DNA of 64,000 bases from Rhizobium phaseoli (GTDB taxonomy: Bacteria; Pseudomonadota; Alphaproteobacteria; Rhizobiales; Rhizobiaceae). Made by a program: the position numbers and the translations under genes. Within the stretch, counting starts at the first letter, position 1. Each line of letters starts with the position of its first letter. Under the pieces are notes generated by a model. The model worked only from the letters and a program-made list of their open reading frames with translations. It had not been told where the DNA came from and searched no databases. Of the stretch, positions 44,797 to 54,221 are shown one piece after another. The stretch is from contig NZ_ML133574.1 of assembly GCF_003985125.1 (NCBI RefSeq), positions 1 to 64,000 on the forward strand. The letters run 5' to 3'.

Positions 44797-45626
44797 TGAG
44801 CCGTTCGTTCAACATTCCCGCCGCGCTGTTCCTTCGCATTGTCCTCTGGCTCCTGGCTTTCGTAACGATCACCCCGTTCCTGCTTCTGTTGCTGACCTCG
44901 ATAAAGAGCAAGGCTGACGTCCTGAAAGGCGCATTCGCCCTTCCGGCCTATCCGCATTTCGAAAATTACTTCGATGCCTGGAATGCCGGGCATTTCAACA
45001 TCTACTTCTGGAATTCGATCGTCGTCGTCATACCCGTCGTTGCCGCAAGCGTCTTCCTGGGCCTGCTGACCGGTTTTGCCTTCGCCTACCTGTCATTTCC
45101 GCTGCGACGCACGCTGTTCGCGATCCTGACGCTCGGCATGATGGTGCCGGCGGAGGCTTTCATCATCCCGCTTTATTATGAAATGCGCTATCTCGGGCTG
45201 ATCAACACCTATGCGGCTCTCATCATCCCGCAGATCGCCATGTCGATACCCTTCTCTACGATCTTCCTTGCCAGCGCGATGCAGCAATTGCCGGAGGAGG
45301 TGCTCGAAGCGGCGGTCCTCGATGGCGCCGGACGCTTCTATATCCTGCGCAAGATCGTTATCCCGCTGATGATACCGGCAATGTCGACGCTGGCGCTGTT
45401 CTTGTTCATCTGGACCTGGAACGAGTTTCTCATTCCGTTCATCCTGGTCAATGACGACGCCTATCGGACGCTGCCCCTCGGCATGCTGTTTTTCCAAGGG
45501 CGTTACACCGTCAACACGCCGGTTCTGACCGCCGGCGCTGTGATCGTCATTTTCCCGCTGATCCTGACCTATCTCATCTTCCAGCGGCGGTTTATTGCCG
45601 GTCTGACGGCAGGTGCGACGAAATAG
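44796..45626 (+). CDS. Sugar ABC transporter permease 2
   Basis: This 276-residue permease has six helices and the loop EVLEAAVLDGAGRFYILRKI, the ATPase-contact segment. The ATG at 44796 overlaps the previous TGA by one base. No ATPase gene follows; instead the 3' end overlaps the 3' end of the minus-strand Wzy-like gene by 35 bases. Confidence 0.93.
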   Translation: MSRSFNIPAALFLRIVLWLLAFVTITPFLLLLLTSIKSKADVLKGAFALPAYPHFENYFDAWNAGHFNIYFWNSIVVVIPVVAASVFLGLLTGFAFAYLSFPLRRTLFAILTLGMMVPAEAFIIPLYYEMRYLGLINTYAALIIPQIAMSIPFSTIFLASAMQQLPEEVLEAAVLDGAGRFYILRKIVIPLMIPAMSTLALFLFIWTWNEFLIPFILVNDDAYRTLPLGMLFFQGRYTVNTPVLTAGAVIVIFPLILTYLIFQRRFIAGLTAGATK

Positions 45627-46872
45627 GTTGCGTCGCTCCTCTCGACCTCAGGCTGCGCCGGTGGCGCGCTTCCAGCGCCGCGCAGCCCCAGACCGTGCCG
45701 AGCAGCAGATAGACGTGGCGCCAGTGGTCGATGTCGATGACATTGCCGATCGTCGCATGGCCGAGGACGGAGATCCAGGCGACCATCAGGAAGGGTTGCC
45801 ATGGCCGGTCGAGCAGCAGGTTTCGGAAGCCGATCGCCAGCGTCCAGACGAGCATGCCGACATAGCTGACAAAGCCGAGCCAGCCATAGGTGGTGAGCGA
45901 CTTCAGCCAGATATTGTGCTCGTCTTCGGGAAACATCGTACCGAACACCAGCGGGCCGATGCCGAGCGGGCGCTCCATCATCATGGTGAAGCCGATCCGG
46001 TGGCGCTCGAAGCGGCCAAGATGCTCGCCGTCATATTGCTGCACCAGCTGGGCACGTGTCGAAAACAGTTCGGCGACCTTTGGAATCTGCAGCGCCACCA
46101 GCAGCGACGCGACCAGCATGATGATTGCCGCCAGCGACAGCACCAGGACTCTCAGGCGAAAGGCGCCGCTGCGTTCCTTCAGCAACATGATGAAGATCAG
46201 CAGCAGGACGCCGAGCGCGAACAGGCCCCAGGCGGCGCGGGAAAAGGAGAGGAAGATGCCGAGCGCCAGCACGAGCAGGGCGGCGGCCTTCAGCGGCGAT
46301 TTCTTCAGGTCCCCGGCCAGGATGCCGTGAATGAGATGGAGCGACGGCGGCACCAGAAAGGGGCCGAAGACGTTCGGATCCTGAAAGGCGCCCTTGGCTC
46401 GGTCATAGAGCGTGAAGATTTCCGCACCGGGAAAGGCATGGAAATAGCCGAGCACGCCGAGTGCCGATGTGGCGACGGCCGCGAAGGTCCAGGCGTTGAA
46501 GATCAGCGGCAGCCGTTTGTGGCTGTCCTCGATGATCGCCGCGTAGAAGACCGCGGTCAGCGCCAGGAAGGTCGACACGGCGATATACATCGGCGCCGTC
46601 GCCAGATCCTTCATCTGCGTCAGCGACAGCATGCCGCCGATATTGAAGGTGAGCAGCAGGGCAAGCAGGGGCGCCACGCCGCGTGAAATCCTTAATCCCA
46701 GGATAAACCAGAGGCCAATCAGCCCGGCCATCCAGAGTTCGTAGGGTGCCGGCTCGTCGATCACGAAACCGGAGAGAAAGACACCGAAGGCGACGAAGGC
46801 GGAGCCGATCAGACGCAGCGTCATCCGCTGCGGCTGGGCGACACGCGGATATGTCGCCTCGACCGCGCTCAA
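45592..46872 (-). CDS. O-antigen ligase/polymerase-like membrane protein (Wzy/WaaL type)
   Basis: The 426-residue protein has about ten to twelve membrane helices and a large periplasmic loop. LGRFERHRIGFTMMMERPLG and GIGPLVFGTMFPEDEHNIWLK fit the O-antigen ligase/Wzy family, where loop arginine and histidine residues are important. The start is TTG at 46872 (TTGA overlap with the preceding stop); an ATG at 46824 is the alternative. With the downstream operon it probably polymerises an exopolysaccharide. Confidence 0.85.
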   Translation of the reverse strand: MSAVEATYPRVAQPQRMTLRLIGSAFVAFGVFLSGFVIDEPAPYELWMAGLIGLWFILGLRISRGVAPLLALLLTFNIGGMLSLTQMKDLATAPMYIAVSTFLALTAVFYAAIIEDSHKRLPLIFNAWTFAAVATSALGVLGYFHAFPGAEIFTLYDRAKGAFQDPNVFGPFLVPPSLHLIHGILAGDLKKSPLKAAALLVLALGIFLSFSRAAWGLFALGVLLLIFIMLLKERSGAFRLRVLVLSLAAIIMLVASLLVALQIPKVAELFSTRAQLVQQYDGEHLGRFERHRIGFTMMMERPLGIGPLVFGTMFPEDEHNIWLKSLTTYGWLGFVSYVGMLVWTLAIGFRNLLLDRPWQPFLMVAWISVLGHATIGNVIDIDHWRHVYLLLGTVWGCAALEARHRRSLRSRGATQPISSHLPSDRQ

Positions 46873-48431
46873 TAGGCGTTTTCCGTGTTGAGCAGCCGGA
46901 TCGGCGTCAGGAACAGGATCTTCAGATCGAACCAGAGCGACCAGTTTTCGATGTAATAAAGGTCATAGGCCGTGCGGAACTTGATCTTCTCGTCATTGTC
47001 GACCTCGCCGCGCCAGCCGTTGATCTGCGCCCAGCCGGTGACCCCGGGCTTGACGCGGTGGCGGGCGAAATAACCCTCGACGACATCGCCGAAGGCGCGG
47101 TCGCGAGCCTGGGCGAGAACGGCGTGCGGGCGCGGGCCGACCAGCGAAAGTTCGCCTCTCAGCACGTTGAAAAGCTGCGGCAACTCGTCGATCGAAGTCT
47201 TGCGGATGATGCGGCCGACGCGGGTGACGCGCGGATCGCCCTTGGTCACCGCGGCCTTGCCTGTGGGGTCGGCCATGTTGGTGTACATCGAGCGGAACTT
47301 GAAGACGTTGATGATTTCGTTGTTGAAGCCATGGCGCTTCTGCATGAAGAAGACAGGGCCTTCGGAGGTCGCCTTGATGGCGACAGCCGTGATCAGCATC
47401 AGCGGCCACAGCAGGGCCAGCGCGACCAGGGTGAAAAAGATGTCGAAGCCGCGCTTGGCGACGGAATCCCAGTCGCGGATCGGCTTCTTGAAAATGTCGA
47501 GCATCGGCACCGAGCCGACATGCGAATAGGCGCGCGGCCGGAAGCGCAGCCGATAGGCATGCGCCGCGAGACGGATATCGACCGGCAGAATCCAGAGCTT
47601 TTTCAGGAGGTCGAAGATGCGCGCCTCGGCCGACAGCGGCAGGGCGATGATCAGCATGTCGATGCGCGTCAGCCGCACGAATTCGACGAGCTCGGCCACG
47701 GTGCCGAGCTTCGGATAACCGGCGACCATGATCGGCGAGCGTTTTTCGCCGCGGTCGTCGAAGATGCCGCAGATGCGAATGTCGTTGTCGGCCTGCTGTT
47801 CGAGGATGCGGATCAGCTCCTTGGCGGGCTCGCCGCCGCCGACGATGACGGCGCGCCGCTCCATGATTCCATTGCGCGCCCAGTTGCGAATGCCGTAGGC
47901 AACGAGGAAACGCTCGCCGGCAAGGAAAAACGCACCGGCGGCAAACCAGGGGAGATAGGCTTCGGCCATCATCCATGTGGTGCCGCGCACGAGCGCGAAC
48001 AGGCCGGTGGTGAAGAGGAGGGCGATCGCCCATGCGACGAGGATGCGCGGCATCAGCCGCAGCCTCGCCCGAAGGGCCGGAATGGTGTAGGTGTCGGCAA
48101 GCTGCAGGCAGACCACGGTCAGGGCGGAGGCGATTGCCGCCATGCCTGCCCGCACCAGCAGGGGTTCGCTGCCGTCGCCGGGTGCGAAGAAGTGAACGAT
48201 CAGGGCGATCGAAAAGAGGGCCAGGAATTCCAGCAGCCGTAACTGCCCGATGATGATGGCAGGCGAACGGGTTCCGTCGCGGAACTGCTCGGCGATCTGC
48301 CGGGCATAGGGGTTGATTTCGATCGGTTCGGATGCCTGCTCCCGACCTGCATTGCGTCGCGCCTCGATGTCGGAGACCTGCTTGCGCAGCGCTTCCACGT
48401 CGAAAGGATCGCTTTTTTCCAGCTTGTTCAT
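46869..48431 (-). CDS. Undecaprenyl-phosphate glycosyl-1-phosphate transferase
   Basis: This initiating phosphoglycosyltransferase (WcaJ/ExoY-like, about 520 residues) has N-terminal membrane helices, a CoA-binding-like Rossmann part (RRAVIVGGGEPAKELIRILE) and a C-terminal bacterial sugar-transferase domain: FKFRSMYTNM, KTSIDELPQLFNVLRGELS, LVGPRPHA. It transfers sugar-1-phosphate to the lipid carrier and starts repeat-unit synthesis. Its 3' end overlaps the Wzy-like gene by 4 bases. Confidence 0.94.
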   Translation of the reverse strand: MNKLEKSDPFDVEALRKQVSDIEARRNAGREQASEPIEINPYARQIAEQFRDGTRSPAIIIGQLRLLEFLALFSIALIVHFFAPGDGSEPLLVRAGMAAIASALTVVCLQLADTYTIPALRARLRLMPRILVAWAIALLFTTGLFALVRGTTWMMAEAYLPWFAAGAFFLAGERFLVAYGIRNWARNGIMERRAVIVGGGEPAKELIRILEQQADNDIRICGIFDDRGEKRSPIMVAGYPKLGTVAELVEFVRLTRIDMLIIALPLSAEARIFDLLKKLWILPVDIRLAAHAYRLRFRPRAYSHVGSVPMLDIFKKPIRDWDSVAKRGFDIFFTLVALALLWPLMLITAVAIKATSEGPVFFMQKRHGFNNEIINVFKFRSMYTNMADPTGKAAVTKGDPRVTRVGRIIRKTSIDELPQLFNVLRGELSLVGPRPHAVLAQARDRAFGDVVEGYFARHRVKPGVTGWAQINGWRGEVDNDEKIKFRTAYDLYYIENWSLWFDLKILFLTPIRLLNTENAY

Positions 48432-48487
48432 GGGGTTTTGTCGCTCGTTGTCAGCAAGCGAAATACCAGAAAGCCCCTAAGAAATAT

Positions 48488-49657
48488 TTACGAGGCTGTC
48501 GACATTGCCTGGCCTGCGGCGGGATCGACCAGCTCATGATACAACTTCAGCACATCACGCGCCATCACGGCGGAGGAAAAGACCGCCTTGACCGCCTCCG
48601 GCTTCGGCATCGTCCTGGCGTGCCAGCCGGGCATGCTCAGCGTTTCCGCCATCACGCGGGCGAGATCGTCGGCATTGCCGGGCTCCACCAGTGCCGCGCT
48701 GTCAGCGCCGAGCACCTCGGGAATGCCGCCGACGCGGCTGGCGATGATTGTCTTACCGGCGCCGAGGCCCTCGAGGACAATATAGGGCATGGCTTCGGCG
48801 CGCGATGGAACGACAAGGTTCTGCGCCATCGAAAACGCTTCGTGGACGCGCATTGCCGGCAGCATGCCGATGCGCTTGCCAAGGCCGCGTTCGACCATCA
48901 TCTCGCGGTAACGGTCCCGGTCAGGCCCATCACCGATCATCAGCGCCGACAGCGGCCGGCCGAGCAGCCGCTCGGTCTTGGCAAAGGCATCGACAAACAG
49001 ATCGGGACCCTTGAGGTCCCGGAGCATTCCGACATAGATGAAATGGACGGCGTCCGAGCGGGTGGGGATCGGTTCGAAATCACGCTCGCTGATGCCGTTA
49101 TAGATCAGTCTCGTCTTCGTCCGTGGCCTGCCCACCTTGTGCATATAGGTGTCGCGCTCATATTCGCAGATAAAGACCAGCGCGTCGGTGAAATATTCCT
49201 GCAGGCGCTCCATCCTGAGGACGAACTGTCCGCTGAGCGAGGAGCGCGAATAATGCAGGCTTCCGCCATGCGCGGTATAGAGGCGGGCTACGCGATACCT
49301 GTTCACCCGCAGGGCTGAGCCGGCAAGTCGCGCGAGCACGCCGCCCTTGGCGCCGTGCCCGTGCAGCACATCCGGCCGCAAACTTTTGATTTTCTTGTAT
49401 GTATCCCACATCGTCGCAATGTCGGACGGGCTGATCGAGCGCCGAATCGGCACGCGCGTCAGGCCGAGCGAGAGATAGGGACGAATATCGTCGAACAGGC
49501 TGTCCTCGTGCTCGCCGCCGGTCGAGCTGTCGCAGAGGATGCCAATGTCATGGCCGGCCTTGGCGTGCTCCTCGACCAGGTCGCGGACATGGCGGAAGAT
49601 CCCGCCGACCGGCGACCTGAAGCAGTGAAGGATGCGGAGCGGCTTTTGTTTTCCCAT
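48488..49657 (-). CDS. Family 4 glycosyltransferase
   Basis: The GT-B fold protein has 389 residues. HCFRSPVGGIFRHVRDLVEE is the N-terminal acceptor part. Donor-site motifs include LMIGDGPDRDRYREM and VPSRAEAMPYIVLEGLGAG, then GGIPEVLG, with the E-x7-E-type glutamates. It belongs to the polysaccharide operon, three bases after the OPX gene's stop. Donor and acceptor are unknown. Confidence 0.9.
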   Translation of the reverse strand: MGKQKPLRILHCFRSPVGGIFRHVRDLVEEHAKAGHDIGILCDSSTGGEHEDSLFDDIRPYLSLGLTRVPIRRSISPSDIATMWDTYKKIKSLRPDVLHGHGAKGGVLARLAGSALRVNRYRVARLYTAHGGSLHYSRSSLSGQFVLRMERLQEYFTDALVFICEYERDTYMHKVGRPRTKTRLIYNGISERDFEPIPTRSDAVHFIYVGMLRDLKGPDLFVDAFAKTERLLGRPLSALMIGDGPDRDRYREMMVERGLGKRIGMLPAMRVHEAFSMAQNLVVPSRAEAMPYIVLEGLGAGKTIIASRVGGIPEVLGADSAALVEPGNADDLARVMAETLSMPGWHARTMPKPEAVKAVFSSAVMARDVLKLYHELVDPAAGQAMSTAS

Positions 49658-49660
49658 TGC

Positions 49661-50236
49661 TCAGAAGAGCCGTTCGCGGACGTAGATCGTGTCGCCGGCG
49701 ATGATCGGCCCCGAGATGTTGATGCGGCCGGTCAGCACCTGTCCGTTGATCTTGCGGGTGACGTCGACCATGCTCTGGTTGGCGCGGCTGCTGAAGCCGC
49801 CGGCAACGGCGATGGCATTCTGCACGGTCATGCCGGGAACATAGGCATACTGACCGGGCTGGCCGACTTCGCCCATGATGAAGATCGAGCGGTAGCGATC
49901 GACGTCGATGGTGACGTCGGGATCGCGAAGATAGCCCTGCTGCAGCTTCTGGGCGATCTGTCCGGAGAGTTGCTGCAGCGTTCGGCCGCGGGCAGGGACC
50001 TGGCCGATAAGGGGGAAGGCGATATAACCGGCCTGATCCACCGTATAGGTATTGGTCAGGCTCTGCTGATCGAAGACGGTGATGCGCAGCCGATCGCCGC
50101 TATCGAGCGTATAGGGCTGGATGGTTGCCTCGTTGAAGGCCTTCGGCGCCGGCTTGTACGTCGTGCAGCCGCCCAATGCTGCCGTCATGGCTGCAAGGCT
50201 CAGGGCCAAAAGGATTTTGGGCGGGGCGACAGACAT
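49661..50236 (-). CDS. Outer-membrane polysaccharide export protein (OPX)
   Basis: This short Wza/ExoF-like lipoprotein has 191 residues. It has a signal region and the lipobox LGGC, then YTLDSGDRLRITVFDQQSL and VDQAGYIAFPLIGQVPARG of the Poly_export domain, and an SLBB domain (GEVGQPGQYAYVPGMTVQN). It probably forms or feeds the export channel with the PCP protein encoded divergently. Confidence 0.92.
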   Translation of the reverse strand: MSVAPPKILLALSLAAMTAALGGCTTYKPAPKAFNEATIQPYTLDSGDRLRITVFDQQSLTNTYTVDQAGYIAFPLIGQVPARGRTLQQLSGQIAQKLQQGYLRDPDVTIDVDRYRSIFIMGEVGQPGQYAYVPGMTVQNAIAVAGGFSSRANQSMVDVTRKINGQVLTGRINISGPIIAGDTIYVRERLF

Positions 50237-50426
50237 CCGCTGGTGCTCACAGAAAATGAACTTGGTGAGATCGTTATCGATCCGTTAGGGTTAATGCCCG
50301 GTAAAAGACCGCCGACAATTTCCGGCGTTCTTTGCCGATCCCACTTATTTCTTCGTAAGGTTACCATTAACCGTTGAGTTACCACGGTCGTTTACGCTTA
50401 TGGCACCTTTGTTGTGGAGTAAGAGT
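50237..50426. promoter_or_regulatory. Divergent control region of the exopolysaccharide locus
   Basis: The 190 bases separate the OPX operon (-) and the PCP gene (+). A short inverted repeat GGTTA-CCAT-TAACC lies at 50359-50372, and similar GTTA/TAAC motifs recur nearby (GTTAGGGTTAATG, GAGTTACC). A regulator may bind here. No strong promoter could be placed. Confidence 0.35.
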
Positions 50427-52598
50427 ATGTCCGGCGTAGCGCGTGATCAGGATGTGGACATCGACCTCGGCCAGCTGGTTCGCGCCGTCTGGGCGCGCCG
50501 GCTCAGGATTTTGACGATCACGCTCGTGGGGGCGGGCGTCGCCTTTGCCGGCGCCAAGATCATGTCGCCGCAATACCGCAGCGAAACACGCATCCTCATC
50601 GAACCTCGCGCACCGGCCTTCGCCAGCACCCAGCAGGTAAACGACGCTGGCGCCGGTCCGCTGATGGACGAGCTGAATATCGCCAGCCAGGTGCAGCTGT
50701 TGCAATCTGCCGATCTCTTGAAAAAGGTGATCAACGACCTGAAGCTCTACAATCTGCCGGAATTCGACGATGCCGCTAACGGCTCGGCGCTGAGCAGCAT
50801 CCTGGTGAAGCTGCATCTGAAGAAGAACCCGATGGAGAACCCTCCGGAAGAGCGGGTGATCGACGCTTTCGTCGAGCGGCTGCAGGTTTATCAGGTGCCG
50901 GGCTCGCGCGTCATCGGCATCAATTTCACCTCGAAGGACCCGAAGCTCGCCGCCGCCATTCCGAACGCCATGGCGAATGTCTATCTTTCCACCCAGAGCG
51001 GCGCCAAGCTCGATTCCAACTCCGAGGCGACGCGCTGGCTGGAACCGGAGATCGAAAGCCTGCGCCGCAAGGTCAGCGAGGCCGAGAAGAAGGTCGCCGA
51101 ATACCGCACCAGCCACGGGCTCTTACAGACGAACGGCACGACCACTTTTCCCGCCCAGCAGCTGAACGACATCTCCGCCGAGCTCACCCGCGTGCGCGGC
51201 GACAAGGCCAATGCGGAGGCGAGGGCGCAGGCGGTGCGCAATGCGCTGTCGTCAGGCGAAGCTTCCGACACGCTGCCTGACATCATGTCCTCGCAGGCGA
51301 TCCAGCGGTTGAAGGCAACGGAATCGGGTCTGCAGTCGCAAATATCGGATCTGCAGACCAGCCTTCTCAACAGCCATCCCAGGCTGAAAAGCCTGCGTGC
51401 CCAGCTTGCCGATATTCGCACCCAGATCCGCCAGGAGACGCAGAAGATCCTGGCGAGCATCGAAAACGAGGCCAAGGTCGCCGACCTCCGGGCAAGCGAG
51501 CTCGAGCGGCAGAAGGATACGGTGCAGGCCAACAGCGCCCGCGCCGGCGAGGACGAAGTCGGTCTCAATGCGCTCGAGCGCGAGGCGACCGCCCAGCGTC
51601 AGCTGCTCGAAACCTATCTGGTGCGCTACCGCGAGGCCGCCTCCCGCGCCGACAGCAATTCGAGCCCGGCCGACGCCCGTATCGTTTCCAAGGCCATCGA
51701 GCCGGTCGATCCCTATTTCCCCAAGGTCGTGCCGATCGTCGTCGTCGCAGCCGTCGCCACATTGATCCTCAGCGCCATCGTCACAATGCTCGCCGAACTT
51801 TTCAGCGGCAGGGCGCTTCGCCCGATCGATGCGCGTCCTGAGACAATCGAGACGGAAACGGTCGCCGAAGAGAAGATTGCGCCGCAGGCAGCCCCTGTCG
51901 CCGCCGCCCGAAGGCCTGCCCAGCCGAGCATGCTCGCGGTGGTCGCCGACGAAGAGGATGATGCGATCGACCAGGAGGAGGAGACTGCCGCGGAGCTGCC
52001 GCAGGACGACAATGAATTCTCCGTCACCTCGGTTGCCGATTATCTCACCGGCAGCCGGGCGCCGCTGGCAATCGCGATATCTCCGACCGGTGACGATGGA
52101 TCGGCAGCGACGGTTTTGCTGACCCGCATTCTCGCCGATGCCGGCCGCCGCGTTATCCTGATCGACATGACCGGTTCCGGCCATCCCACGGAACTGATGG
52201 CCGACGACCAGGCCGCTGCCGGCGTCACCGACCTGCTGTGCGGCGAGGCGGCCTTCGGCGATACCATCCACAGCGACCGGTTTTCCGATGCCCATCTGAT
52301 CCCACAGGGCCGGAGCGACGTCCGCCGCGCCATGCGCGGTGTCGATCGGCTGTCGCTGCTCCTCGATGCGCTGGCGGCTGCCTACGACCTCGTTGTCGTC
52401 GAATGCGGCGCCGCCGATGTCGCCGGCGTCTCGCGCCTGACGCGCAGCCGGGATGTCGAGATCATCCTCTCCCTGCCGCAGCTCGAGGAGACCGTTTTCG
52501 TAACACTGATGACGGAATTCCAGGCCGCGGGCTTCGAGCGCGTCGTGCTGATGTCGGACGGCGAAGCGGCAGAGCAGAGGTTCGGCGAGGCGGCCTGA
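50427..52598 (+). CDS. Chain-length determinant (PCP) with degenerate BY-kinase domain
   Basis: The 723-residue protein has a Wzz domain (about residues 9-420) with a first helix (RRLRILTITLVGAGVAFAG) and a long coiled coil, then a second helix (VVPIVVVAAVATLILSAI). The C-terminal cytoplasmic part resembles a BY-kinase but has ISPTGDDGSAATVLL where GEGKST would be, so the P-loop lysine is missing; no tyrosine cluster ends the protein. It probably controls polymer length and export rather than phosphorylating. The ATG at 50427 has GTGGAGTAAGAGT upstream. Confidence 0.88.
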   Translation: MSGVARDQDVDIDLGQLVRAVWARRLRILTITLVGAGVAFAGAKIMSPQYRSETRILIEPRAPAFASTQQVNDAGAGPLMDELNIASQVQLLQSADLLKKVINDLKLYNLPEFDDAANGSALSSILVKLHLKKNPMENPPEERVIDAFVERLQVYQVPGSRVIGINFTSKDPKLAAAIPNAMANVYLSTQSGAKLDSNSEATRWLEPEIESLRRKVSEAEKKVAEYRTSHGLLQTNGTTTFPAQQLNDISAELTRVRGDKANAEARAQAVRNALSSGEASDTLPDIMSSQAIQRLKATESGLQSQISDLQTSLLNSHPRLKSLRAQLADIRTQIRQETQKILASIENEAKVADLRASELERQKDTVQANSARAGEDEVGLNALEREATAQRQLLETYLVRYREAASRADSNSSPADARIVSKAIEPVDPYFPKVVPIVVVAAVATLILSAIVTMLAELFSGRALRPIDARPETIETETVAEEKIAPQAAPVAAARRPAQPSMLAVVADEEDDAIDQEEETAAELPQDDNEFSVTSVADYLTGSRAPLAIAISPTGDDGSAATVLLTRILADAGRRVILIDMTGSGHPTELMADDQAAAGVTDLLCGEAAFGDTIHSDRFSDAHLIPQGRSDVRRAMRGVDRLSLLLDALAAAYDLVVVECGAADVAGVSRLTRSRDVEIILSLPQLEETVFVTLMTEFQAAGFERVVLMSDGEAAEQRFGEAA

Positions 52599-52651
52599 CG
52601 CATGGCGGCATGCTGCTATTGTAGCAACCCTATGCGCCGGACAAAGACCGC

Positions 52652-53893
52652 TCAGCCGATCCTTGCGCGGATCCCCTGGGCGAATTTATAGAGCTTCGGG
52701 CGCGCCTTGATATGCGCCTTACCGCGCGTGACGATCCGGTGCGCCGCGCCGGCGGCGACGCCGATCGGCGAAACCGGCAGCACCACGTCGTAATGCGCGG
52801 TCTCGACCGGCGCCCAGGATCGTTTGTAGGTCTGATCGCCGAGGCCGAAATCGAACAGGGCGATGCCTTTGCCGTGCAAACCCGAGATGATCTGCCAGTA
52901 GAGGAATTCGCCGGGGCTCGTATCCGGCACCAGGTCTTCGTCGATCGCCCCGAATTGGCAGATGACATGATCGGCCTTGCGCGAGATGCCCGAGATCGCA
53001 GCGATCCGGTCCTCATTTCCGCCCTTCAGCCGCAGGGCATGCATCTGCAGGCCGAAGGACTGCCCGGCATCATCCCGCCTGTCGATGAGGCCGTGCAAAA
53101 AGGCCTGTGTTTCCCGGTCGGCAAAGACGTCGGGCAGGCCAAGGCTGGCGAAGCGGATGCTCTTCAGACGGAAGAAGATATCGAGCAGGCGATGCTGTTC
53201 TTCCGATGTTTCGGGGACGACGTATTCGACACCGCCGGCGGCCTCGAAACGCCGCGATTGAACGCGGAATTTCTTGCGCCGGCTCTTGGCATTGATCTGT
53301 TTCAGCGTCTCCTCGAAAACGGCAAGGAGCGGCAGTTGATAGGCGTGGTTCTGGTTTTGCACCATCGGCAGCCCGGTGAGCGGGGTCGGCCGTCCGCGCC
53401 ATTCCAACGGAATGTTCTGCAGCAACAGCAGATCGGCCCGCCCCTTCAATGCATGCTGAAGCTGACGAGCGAATTTTTCGGCGTCGATGCTCCCGCCACT
53501 TTCGGCGAAATTCCCGGAGAAAAGACCGGTATTGATATTGCTGTGATCGGCAGCGATGAATTTCGCGACGGCAAGGCCACGCGACTTGACGATCTCGACC
53601 GGCAGAATGAAGGCCGTCTCGCCGGCATAGGTGCCTTTGAGGATCGCCAGCGGCCGTTGAAAGGCGTTTACCCAGGCGCTACACCAATCGTAGCTCTGAT
53701 GGAGCGACTGGAGATTGTCGACCTCCAGAGCCCGCCAATCATCTTCCAACGGCTGCATCGCATCGAAAACTGCGATGTCGATTTTCGCCATGGCAAGTTT
53801 CATGCTCACCTGGCGTAGGCGTGAAATTGCCGTGTCGGCCAGCGCTGCGTCGTCTGACGGCTGTTCGTAGTCATCGAGCTTTTGCGTCTGCAC
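52652..53893 (-). CDS. CelD/BcsL-like GNAT protein
   Basis: This 413-residue protein of the CelD/BcsL acetyltransferase family (GNAT-6 / FemAB-like fold) contains LHQSYDWCSAWVNAFQRP, INAKSRRKKFRVQSRRFEA and GISRKADHVICQFGAIDEDL, then FDFGLGDQTYKRSWAP. GGAGAGTTCCC precedes the GTG start; an internal Met at 53803 is the alternative. Such proteins are linked to cellulose or exopolysaccharide acylation; the acceptor here is not known. Confidence 0.82.
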   Translation of the reverse strand: MQTQKLDDYEQPSDDAALADTAISRLRQVSMKLAMAKIDIAVFDAMQPLEDDWRALEVDNLQSLHQSYDWCSAWVNAFQRPLAILKGTYAGETAFILPVEIVKSRGLAVAKFIAADHSNINTGLFSGNFAESGGSIDAEKFARQLQHALKGRADLLLLQNIPLEWRGRPTPLTGLPMVQNQNHAYQLPLLAVFEETLKQINAKSRRKKFRVQSRRFEAAGGVEYVVPETSEEQHRLLDIFFRLKSIRFASLGLPDVFADRETQAFLHGLIDRRDDAGQSFGLQMHALRLKGGNEDRIAAISGISRKADHVICQFGAIDEDLVPDTSPGEFLYWQIISGLHGKGIALFDFGLGDQTYKRSWAPVETAHYDVVLPVSPIGVAAGAAHRIVTRGKAHIKARPKLYKFAQGIRARIG

Positions 53894-54011
53894 GGGAACT
53901 CTCCAGTCAAAATGCTGAGCGGGAAGTTAGGAATGCAGGACGTATATTTGGTTTAATCGTCAGCCATCAGCGAGGTTTTCCGCCGATCACGGTTATCCGG
54001 CCGTTAATGGC

Positions 54012-54221
54012 TTACTGCCCCCGCGGTCCGGCCATCCATTTGATGATCACCATCGCCGGCAAGATCCAAAGCAGGCCGGTGAGCAGGAAGTAGAGCAGGT
54101 GACCCCACCAGGGCGCGTTGCCGAGTGTCGCCACCGCGATCGTGTTCGCCACTAGCGCATAGACGAGCACGAGTACGATGATGAGGATCGTGCCGATGAA
54201 TTTGCGGAGGCGGACGGGCAT
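54012..54221 (-). CDS. DUF2842 small membrane protein
   Basis: This 69-residue protein has two membrane helices (IGTILIIVLVLVYALVANTI and LLYFLLTGLLWILPAMVIIK). It fits DUF2842, a small alphaproteobacterial family of unknown function often near ctaA. Confidence 0.82.
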   Translation of the reverse strand: MPVRLRKFIGTILIIVLVLVYALVANTIAVATLGNAPWWGHLLYFLLTGLLWILPAMVIIKWMAGPRGQ

